Part shown: positions 56,293 to 64,000 of the stretch, piece after piece | How the letters are laid out: the number at the start of each line of letters is the position of its first letter | How positions within the stretch are numbered: the stretch's first letter is position 1 | Assembly (NCBI GenBank): GCA_025716815.1 | Contig: JAIXMN010000005.1 | Span: forward strand, 930,001 to 994,000 | Direction: 5' to 3' | Origin: Dichotomocladium elegans | Taxonomy: Eukaryota > Mucoromycota > Mucoromycetes > Mucorales > Lichtheimiaceae | DNA: 64,000 bases | Notes under the pieces: model-generated | Told to the model about the DNA's origin: nothing | Database searches by the model: none | What the model saw: the letters and a program-made list of their open reading frames with translations, nothing else | Program-made: the position numbers and the translations under genes

Positions 56293-57780
56293 ATGAGCTC
56301 AGTTTCTTCACACGACGGTAGTGAGAAAGACGGCAACCACTTTTCACGATTGGATGGCTTTCCTCATCGATACGCTGCTTTACGAAAGACCGACTTGCTT
56401 GACACGTTGGACATACGACACCGCGATACGGACACGTGGAGTGTTGCTGCTACGATTGACGACCAAGAGTCAGTCATCAGTGGTGCAGGTGGCACAGCTA
56501 GTATTATCAGCAGCAGCCGGGCAACTGCAGAAGGTGGCCGCGAGTCTGACGATGACGATGACCGATCGACGCTGGACGGCGTAGACTCCCCTCTTCCTCT
56601 TCCTCCTCCTGCTACTGCTGCTGCTGCTAATGCTGCTGCTGTGGTCCTGACATCGTTCCGTCTCGAGACCCTGCGTGACTTGGATGGCTCGCACGACAAT
56701 GCTTCCACAGACGATGATAAGCGTTCACGATCCAATGCTGCTGAGTTTGGCGATGAGGGTACCCGCTCTGCGGCCACCGACTTTGATCAGAGCGACACAA
56801 GCGACGATGAAGCAAATGGCCAGCATCATCGAGTTGTGAATGATGATATCTCTGCGCCTCCTCAACCCCAACCAAGCTTTGCATCCGACAGCAAGTCATT
56901 TGCAGAACTCATGGAAGAAAATGAGGCCCTGCACACCCAGTTGCGCAACCTTCAGATTGCTCAGAAGCATCAGTCTGAGTTGATTGAAAATCTCAGGTCC
57001 CTGACCAACTGCAATGAGGAGGTGTATGATCAGGCCCTCCACCTGTCTCAGGTGACGCCGCAAGAACTCGAGCTCTGGAAAGAACAGCCATTGACTGGAC
57101 AGCAACACCATAATCCCAGCGATCCGCGATCTCCAATCCAGCACCAGCACCAGCATCAGCACCAGCACCAGCAGCACCAACCTGCAGACCCCCGCAGCCT
57201 GACCCAACAACTTGCTCGGCTCACTGAGCTCGTCACTCGTTATGTTCAAACCACGGTACCGGACGACGCAGAGGCTCGCATCAAATTTGAGCAGGAGCTC
57301 TTCGCAGGCATTGTCGAGCTCTACTTTGATTCACTCCCCTTCGGGACAGAAAACCAGCAGCTGCTGAACCTTGCCTATTCTGACCAGATGCGCCGATTCC
57401 AGAACACCCTGGGCGCCAACTTTGCAAAGTGGTATCGGCGACAGACTGTGCAGTCTCTTTCTCTCAACCCAGCCTCGAAGGAGTACCTCCATCACCTGCG
57501 CGACCAAATGACAGATAGATTCTTTCGACAGCAGCAGCATAAACAGGAGTGGGATGATCTCCTAAACCAGTGCGCCACCCTATCGCTCATCATTCACGGA
57601 GGCAATGCAGATGTCGCAGTCCAGACCATCGAGCCAGGATCAAAATACGACCCCCATACCATGGCCGTGGCGGGTGAAGACCAGGGGGACGGTTCCAAAA
57701 CTGTAAAGACCATTATCAGCCCACTCTTCATCGACGAGGATCAGGTCATCCTCTTACCTGCTCGAGTTATCTTAAATTAA
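56293..57780 (+). CDS. intronless coiled-coil protein of unknown function
   Basis: Single exon of 495 residues from ATG 56293. The first 200 residues are acidic and Ser/Asp-rich with an Ala run, likely disordered. Residues about 205-245 form a heptad-type coiled coil (FAELMEENEALHTQLRNLQ). A His/Gln-rich insert follows. The C-terminal half looks folded and conserved: QQLARLTELVTRYVQTTVPD, FEQELFAGIVELYFDSLPF, then LGANFAKWYRRQTVQSLS and FIDEDQVILLPARVIL at the end. I do not recognise the family. The final segment, with Pro-Ala-Arg-Val, resembles a short beta strand near the end of some signalling adaptors, but this is not enough for a call. Confidence 0.8.
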   Translation: MSSVSSHDGSEKDGNHFSRLDGFPHRYAALRKTDLLDTLDIRHRDTDTWSVAATIDDQESVISGAGGTASIISSSRATAEGGRESDDDDDRSTLDGVDSPLPLPPPATAAAANAAAVVLTSFRLETLRDLDGSHDNASTDDDKRSRSNAAEFGDEGTRSAATDFDQSDTSDDEANGQHHRVVNDDISAPPQPQPSFASDSKSFAELMEENEALHTQLRNLQIAQKHQSELIENLRSLTNCNEEVYDQALHLSQVTPQELELWKEQPLTGQQHHNPSDPRSPIQHQHQHQHQHQQHQPADPRSLTQQLARLTELVTRYVQTTVPDDAEARIKFEQELFAGIVELYFDSLPFGTENQQLLNLAYSDQMRRFQNTLGANFAKWYRRQTVQSLSLNPASKEYLHHLRDQMTDRFFRQQQHKQEWDDLLNQCATLSLIIHGGNADVAVQTIEPGSKYDPHTMAVAGEDQGDGSKTVKTIISPLFIDEDQVILLPARVILN

Positions 57781-57887
57781 AATATAACGTACACATCTCC
57801 TCTCTCCATATATATTAAACTAGTAAATACTTGTGTGCGGGTCTAGTCTATGGATGGTATGCATGCAAGAATATTTATTATGGTTGG

Positions 57888-59968
57888 TCAGTCCGTGTCC
57901 ATTGGATCACGGACAGAAGGGGTAGTGTTCGACTCTGCCAGGGCTTTGCTGAGCTCGTAGTATTGGGTTGGGTGTTGGATCGGCTCAATGGTCCCGTTCA
58001 ATTTGGGATGGGTCATCTCAAAATAACGTGTACATGCGATCTGGTAGTGCTTGTTTTCGACGAGTTTCATGACTTCGATGACTTGAGGCGAAGAGAGGTG
58101 TGCATTATAAAGCCTGGCCTCCAGGTTATCCTTTGAAAAGTGACGGAAAGGGCAACCGTGGTGATCGCCTGTCGAGGGCGGATTGCCCTGGATGATTTTC
58201 ATGCAGCTTGGGATGATTGTTAGTCTTTCTTTATGAGGCAGCATTCGGGCATAGCCTTACCTGTAGGCCGCATAGTCTTGACGCTTGCCCTCCAGGCCAT
58301 AGTTGTGTCGGATACTATACGCATATTCCTTCTGGAACTTGTCGCCGGTTATGTTCGAGAATGCTTGTTGCCAGAAGAATAATGCTTCATCAATCCGCAA
58401 TCCAAGTGACTAATGGCGCAAGAAGATAAGACGGCATGTCTCTGGAGCCCCCTCCCCATCTATACCTTAAGAAAGAGGCCATACTGAAGACGTCCGCCGT
58501 GTTGAAGATGCTTGTTTGCTCGTAGCGCGCTGTGCAGATTACTCATGCACAACGGTGCATGTTGATGGACCAGCTTTTTAAGATTGTCAATAAACCCCCG
58601 ACACATCGTCCTCTCTATTTTATATGAGATTACCTGGTCCACGTCAGATGCTTTAATTGCGCCTTCCACGGTTGTGGTACCGCTATAGTCCTTGCCAAAG
58701 TACTGCTTTTCAATATTCTGGAGCACTGGCCGGAGCCGCGAGTCTTCTTCCATCCGCGCATATATTTTTGCGGTGGCCTGATGTCATTCATTGATCAGTG
58801 CTCGTAACTTCCTTTTCTTCTCTATTGCATTTTTTTTACCTCCAGTTCCGATGTAAGAGAGGCTTTGAACTCATCCATGACCAAGCTGATCTGCTCTGCC
58901 ATGGCTACATATGCCTGGCCACCCTCAATGTATACTCTCCGGGCCGCCACCAAATCTGGTACTTTCTCAAAGTCGACCTAGAAAGCAATCAATCTCTATC
59001 CCCTCCTCATGCGTTCAACAACATACCTTGAAGAAAGTCTCCTTGCTAACATAATCCCTCGCAACCTGTTGCTTTTCTCGCGCTTTCAACTTTGCACATG
59101 CTTCGAGCTGTGGCTTTATCCGCTCTTTTTCTTCGGGTGTCACCTAAGACGAATCGTCAGGAGGCTTCTCTCCCTCTTTATTTCCTTCTGCTGATACTCA
59201 CGAGCGTCCATCGTAAATCCAAACTTGATACGAACTTTGCCCTCTCATCTGCGGTCTCCTGCTCGAATCGATATCTATATAGATCTGCTTTAAGACAACC
59301 ACTCTCCATCTCTGCCTCACCCATGCTCGATTCTTCGTTATTGACTTACTTGAAAAGCGCACATTCCTGCCGAATAAACCATGCACGTTTTTCAGCACTG
59401 TCTCGAACATGTTTTCAGTTAGACTCCGTTCTTGTTACCGATACACAAACCAGGAGTGTGGCTAACGTACTCACCTTCGACAGTATGCAAGCCGCAAAAC
59501 GAAATGGCTAAAATGATCTTTCCGCCGTTCTTCCATCAAATTGGGCGCTTTGGAAACATTCGAGTGCAAGGGCAAATATTTTTCGAGTGCCTGATCCATG
59601 TGCTGTTTGAGTTCAGGTCCACGTTTGTTACGGAGCATGGCAGCCTCGATTGTCTTGAGTACTGGGAGGAAAGAAAGAAAAAGTCAATCAAAATAGCAAA
59701 CGTACAGGGAGCAATGTGTATCGATGCGATGCGACATGCGGGAAATGGATGAGGCGTGCAAGGCAGCGGTTTGTATTGTACCTTGCAGACGATCGAGCGC
59801 AAAAAGCTCAAACTCTTCGATAGTGAATTCCGTGGTGGGTCGCTTGTCGTAAAAGTTCAGGCGCGTAGGATATTCGGAATCGTCAGTGACGCCATTGTCA
59901 ATGTATATGTTTTGGTATTTGTTAAAAGGCGTGTTGGCGAAACGATTGGCTTTGTGTTTTTTCAGCAT
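57888..59968 (-). CDS. PRI2: DNA primase large subunit
   Basis: The large, iron-sulfur subunit of the replicative primase, partner of the catalytic small subunit and of DNA polymerase alpha, acting in the nucleus. Exons run from ATG 59968 (MLKKHKANRFANTPFNKYQN) through YPTRLNFYDKRPTTEFTIEE, a typical N-terminal block, to the Fe-S domain. Near the C-terminus are HAPLCMSNLHSALRANKHLQ, HGGRLQYGLFLK, IRHNYGLEGKRQDYAAYSC and PSTGDHHGCPFRHF. These supply the four cysteines of the 4Fe-4S cluster and conserved His/Tyr residues. The frame extends upstream to about 60016 but opens with GTG, so the ATG at 59968 is preferred. It ends at 57888. It shares a promoter region with GPI2. Confidence 0.9.
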
Positions 59969-60356
59969 AGCGGTCTGGAAAGGTGTACGAAGAGGATCGA
60001 GGGCGGGGAAAGGCACAAACGCGAACGCGGGGACGGCAAATTTTGTAAGCCATTACCGGCAACACCGCGTACGCGTTCTTTTTTGGAGATCAGCTCCCAC
60101 TCCACCCGCCCGCCCAAACAGAAATCCTCTGAGAAGCATCATCATCCTCTCGCTCAGATCATATTCGCCCAGTCAGCAAGATAAAATCCTTTCTATTTGG
60201 CTTCAAAGATCTGCCGTCTATCAAACAGACGCAAGGGGAAGTCCCATTGTTTTCGATTTGTGGTAATTCCAAATTTTCCTAAAAAGAGTATACGTCGCTG
60301 TTTAATTCTTACCGGTTGAAACTCTTTTTACATCATTCAAAAAGGCCAATGAGTCC
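59969..60356. promoter_or_regulatory. divergent promoter between PRI2 and GPI2
   Basis: A 388-bp region between two divergently transcribed genes. No third gene is supported. No convincing TATA box was seen on either strand, in keeping with housekeeping genes. Confidence 0.45.
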
Positions 60357-61565
60357 ATGGCCCACCCGCTTCAGAGTCCTGACTACCAGTACAATCCAAA
60401 CAACTTGCCATGGCGCAAGCTTTTGTGGGTAAAACAAAATTACCCTGACAATTACGTTGACAGCACTTTTCTTGACGAACTCCAGAAGAACGGTAACAAA
60501 GCAGGCTTCCTTGCATATCTCTGTCAGGCAATCTTTTGATATCTATCTAATCTCTCCCCATTTGCAGTCAATGTACAGAACTATGACTACTGGGACATGG
60601 TCTACAAGTCAGGCGTCATTACTCAGCATATTAGTTCGGTAGTCATCTTTATCGCCGTCTTTATCTACCTGCAAATGGGTACACTTGTAGCAAACCAGTT
60701 AATCTGGGCAGGGTCGCTCATGACAGGCGTCGGATATGTCTTTTGGGACTCGGTCATGATTCCCAAGACCACACCGAACCTGCATTTTGATCGTAAGTAA
60801 CCATGAAAGAACAGGAGCCGCTTTATATATTCAGACATACATCTCCCGCTAGGAAAGCGCGTAGCAAAGAGCACCATCTTTTTCTTCGCAACCTTGCTTG
60901 GTCTGTCGCCGATTCTGAAAACGCTCACCAGCCAGACAAGCGATGATACGATCTGGGCACTGACCTGCTGCTGCTTTTTGACCAATATTCTGTTCCATGC
61001 CTATGGATCTCAAAGCCATGCCCGCGTGAAGCAAGTATGGGGCGTGGGGTTAGGGTGTGCGTGTGCGAGGTGAAACTTCCAAGTGGATTATACCTAATCT
61101 GTTTTGTATATAGAATCCCAGGCTCTCTCTCGACGAATGCTGCGATCTTTGCATCGGTTCTGCTGGCATCTCGGTTTGACACGAACCTTGCGGTGTTTGG
61201 GCTGTTATCGTTCGCAGTGGAATGGTTTGCGCTATTTCCAATTTTTCAAAGTTATCTGCAGGACATGAGTTCCAAAGCACAGGTGGCGTTGACGGCCATT
61301 ATGCTGTTAGTAACCGTGCTTCTGTACGTGCGGATCTCCAAGGCAGTGGCGTTCCTGTATGTCCTCGGTTTTTGCTTTATCACGTTCATCTGTCCCCGGT
61401 GGCTCATCTTCATCCAAAAATATAAGAAGTAAGTCGTCCAGAAAACTGGTATACGACACAAGCGCTTATCTGAATCCTCGCAGTGAAATCCATGGCCCTT
61501 GGGACGAGGCAAGACCTCGGCTTCAGCGTTCCAGAAAAAATATGTATAGAAAACGCGTCAACTAA
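60357..61565 (+). CDS. GPI2: GPI-anchor biosynthesis GlcNAc-transferase subunit PIG-C/GPI2
   Basis: A subunit of the complex that transfers GlcNAc to phosphatidylinositol, the first step of GPI-anchor synthesis in the ER membrane. The start ATG 60357 opens MAHPLQSPDYQYNPNNLPWR followed by KLLWVKQNYPDNYVDSTFL, the family's N-terminal signature. Exons continue NYDYWDMVYKSGVITQHISS, several hydrophobic segments, LSPILKTLTSQTSDDTIWAL (signature TSDTIWAL), and RIPGSLSTNAAIFASVLLAS. The last intron follows IQKYK; the final exon reads NEIHGPWDEARPRLQ and ends at TAA 61565. The N-terminal exon is followed by a GTAAC donor near 60494. About eight membrane segments fit the family. Confidence 0.9.
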
Positions 61566-61726
61566 TTGATGAATTTCGCAAGGTGGCAAGGAGGACGACC
61601 TGCGATTTTATGGATATTGTTGAATATTTGATTAACTATAATAATGATAATAAATGGTGATTGGTCGTAAAAATTGTAAAAGGAAGATAACGGTAATGAA
61701 GGGATAGAACATGTAGCTTTTGTTTT

Positions 61727-62611
61727 CTAGACGGGATGACTGAACTTTTCGGGCTTGATATAGATATGGCACTTGTGGGCGTGTTTATACCACAGCAAGT
61801 GATTGCGTCTTTTCTTGCCATTGCAAATGGGCACAAAGCGGCCGCACTGGTGACAGAGGCCCTGGAGAATGCCGTCCGGGCCGATCCGCTGCTGGAGTGC
61901 CTCTGCGAAGCGTTTCCCAGTGACGGACGAGATGCCATGGTAAAATTGCTTGTGATACCAATAGGCACTGTTCTTGAGCTGAAGCCAGCGGCCCTCCGGA
62001 CAGGTTTCGCAATATCCTTCCTTCAGGTGCCCTGAATAACGCACCCAGCGTGGACTGTACATGTCGTCTTTGTACCTTGGTTTCTGGGGCCGGGGCATGC
62101 GCTCTTCGTCCGCCATAAGAATAAAAGAGGGCATCGACTTTGTGCGCTTGCGTTCTCTCGGCGCCTGGGATGGCGGCGGATCGTATGAGGCTAGTAGTGG
62201 GGTGCTCTGGCTTGATGCGAGCGGTCGGGCCATCGGAGCCATGACGGAGTCTAGAGTCATTGCTGGTGGTTGTGATTGTGGCGGTGCCACTGATGCCATG
62301 ATGGGGTCTGTTTGATGTTCCGTTTAGCCAGCAGAGCAGAGGAGAGAGCATGAGGTTGGGTGCCTTTTAATTTTACCTTGATAACAAGACACCACTGTCA
62401 GAGCTTCATCAGGAATCTGCTGCTGCTGCTGTGGTTGTTGTTCAGCCTGTGTATCATAGTATGATATCATGGGGTAGGACATATGGGTATCAGAGTAATA
62501 TGGAGTGGAGGCCGCCAGTGGATCAAATGCCTGTAGCGAGACTTCTTCCAGCCAGACCGGAAGGTCCGCCCACAGCGAAAGCGATGTGGTCAGAGCGTCT
62601 TGATAATGCAT
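61727..62611 (-). CDS. DUF4451-type zinc-binding regulator
   Basis: Two exons (about 62380-62611 and 61727-62312) join as CYQ-DPIMASVAPPQ. The N-terminal exon has an amphipathic acidic/aromatic start (MHYQDALTTSLSLWADLPVW) and a short Gln tract. The C-terminal exon has a basic patch with RERKRTKSMPSF, then YSPRWVRYSGHLKEGYCETC, PEGRWLQLKNSAYWYHKQFY, HGISSVTGKRF, GLCHQCGRFVPIC and LLWYKHAHKCH. The Cys/His-rich WVR...CPEGRWL...SAYWYHKQFHGISS block is the fungal DUF4451 domain, often found C-terminal in putative transcription regulators and presumed to bind zinc. The protein is about 270 residues, ending soon after the domain. A nuclear role is inferred. Confidence 0.85.
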
Positions 62612-63750
62612 TTTGCTTTATTTTTGTTTTCGCTTGGGTGAAGAAAGTCAGAGGGAGAAGAAGAAGAAGAAGAAAAAAAAAGAAGCTTGATATATATGAA
62701 GATGGCATTATTTAAATATAACAGAATGAACGCTAAAAAAAGACCTCATGTCTGTCATGTATGGAGGTGTTACCTAGCGCGAATTATGCACATATACACA
62801 TGTACATTCTTTTACAAGAAGACGAACATATGAGCATCGCATGGATCGCCATTCGATAGTGCAACAATTAGAGTTCATTGGGGGGGGGGATGCGAGCGAG
62901 GGCGGGTAGAACGTTACATTATTACCCCGTGCGGCCCATGGCACGGACTTGCGCATCGGGTTGTTCGCTTTTGGCGGAAACACCAGAGAGTCATGGGGGT
63001 TGTGTTCCGGTTTGAGAGGGACATGGCTAGGAGGGCGGGTTTAGATCGAGAGTAGAACCGTTTTTGACAGTCATGGTCGGGGGTGAATGGACCACCCGCA
63101 CACGGTTGGATCGAAATGGAAGCTGCTTGTCTACTTATGAGCCTTATTGTCTTGCCAGTCTTGATGGCTTGGATTGCATTCGTCGTTGGAAATGCCTAGA
63201 CCGTCAGGTGTCCCTTAAAACAGAAGCCCACCGATGCACAATGTCGGCTCTTTATACGACGGTGACCGTGACCTGCGGTGATCTGCTCTGTCCGCGGGAA
63301 AGAAAAAGCGAGAGAGTCACGGGGCACACTGGAAAGAGGAACAATGTGCTTGATTGATCAGCCGGTACCCACGCACCATCGTCGGGTCTAGCCTGTAAAT
63401 AGAAATACAACGGGGTTTATTAACGCTGGCCCATCTTGTCTTACACCCCCACCCCCCACATACACCTCTCCCATCGGAGGGTCATCAAGATGTTCTTCTT
63501 TACAGAACATCCGCATCGCGCCGGGCCATCCGTTAGTCAGTCGCATTTCTAGGGTCTCCGGGAAACAAACTGCGCCCTTCCGATAGGCTGATGAACCAGC
63601 CCATCCACGCTCTAACCCAAAACAATCTGCTAGAACGGTGTCCGACAAACACTAGTCTTTATATTTTCCATGTGCCTGGTTTATGTGTATGTACAATGTA
63701 ATTGATCTGCAATAGAATGATTGTTAAAAGACGAAGGGGAGGAAGGATCG
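62612..63750. other. spacer between DUF4451 gene and PDHB
   Basis: No gene is supported. It holds the promoter of the DUF4451 gene and the 3' flank of PDHB, both minus-strand. Open frames at 63064-63357 and 63388-63648 begin with TTG and show no family features. Confidence 0.4.
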
Positions 63751-64000
63751 CTAAGCAGACCCAATCCGCTTGTCTAGGACCATCCGGACTGCCTTGCAAA
63801 TGACCTTATCATCAGGGAATGCAAGTTTCTCCAGATTCTCGGTATACGGAGTCGGCACATCTGCACCGGCTACGCGCAGGAGAGGACTATCAAGGTAGTC
63901 GAATGCGTCGGCTTGAAGGTTGTGTGTGTGTGTGTGTGTATGCGTGAGGATTTTCTCATTCGTCTTTCCTGCATTGAACACTTACATTCCATGATGCGTC
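63751..64000 (-). CDS. PDB1: pyruvate dehydrogenase E1 component subunit beta, C-terminal part
   Basis: The gene enters from beyond the right edge and ends at 63751. Two exons are visible: 63986-64000 (RIME) and 63751-63911, joining as RIMES-DAFDYLDSPLLRVAGA, then DVPTPYTENLEKLAFPDDKV and a C-terminal helix. The block LRVAGADVPTPY is typical of mitochondrial PDH E1 beta, which with E1 alpha decarboxylates pyruvate for the PDH complex. The intron 63912-63985 contains a TG dinucleotide run. Only about the last 58 residues lie in the window; mitochondrial targeting is inferred from the family. Confidence 0.88.

Noticed and set aside
63064..63648. two open frames between DUF4451 gene and PDHB
   Set aside because: Both start with TTG and resemble no family.

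Overview
The window is nuclear DNA of an early-diverging (Mucoromycota-type, probably Mucorales) fungus. The evidence is short introns (about 45-80 bp), compact genes on both strands, TATA boxes 65-85 bp upstream of several start codons, and long polyglutamine tracts in transcription factors. The gene set is ordinary for a fungus (NST1, GPI2/PIG-C, DNA primase large subunit, UCH37, Zn2Cys6 and C2H2 regulators). The species was not determined. Gene models were joined by eye from exon frames, splice signals and family motifs.

Layout: 0-9.8 kb has three minus-strand genes: a secreted-side kelch propeller joined through a membrane segment to a divergent protein kinase, a zinc-ribbon/double-HMG protein, and a Zn2Cys6 regulator. 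9.8-14.3 kb is gene-poor and holds one copy of a dispersed repeat. 14.3-19.2 kb (minus) carries a UCH37-type deubiquitinase, a small YdjM-like membrane protein and a secreted subtilisin-like protease. 21.4-27.4 kb (plus) carries a calponin-homology-like protein, an MDP1-type phosphatase and a TTLL12-like protein with an inserted NAC-like UBA. 27.9-36.8 kb (plus) is a tandem pair of secreted GH31 alpha-glucosidases. 37.6-48.1 kb carries a polyQ C2H2 regulator, a Cys-rich gene of transposon-associated type, a second repeat-bearing spacer, and NST1. 50-53 kb has a small orphan gene and a protein combining a transposase-like HTH with a Myb domain. 53-56 kb is a decayed stretch with relics resembling a tyrosine recombinase and a fold-III PLP decarboxylase. 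56.3-64 kb carries a coiled-coil orphan, PRI2, divergently transcribed GPI2, a DUF4451-type regulator, and the 3' end of pyruvate dehydrogenase E1 beta, which runs off the window.

No operon-like biochemical pathway links the genes. The only clear functional group is the pair of secreted alpha-glucosidases, with a secreted protease about 10 kb away, which suits a saprotroph. The most unusual items are the receptor-like kelch/kinase protein, the cluster of GC-AG introns (including one intron that is GT-AG in one GH31 paralog and GC-AG in the other), the UBA-bearing TTLL12, and the HTH-Myb and zinc-ribbon-HMG fusions. I found no CRISPR array, rRNA or convincing tRNA.
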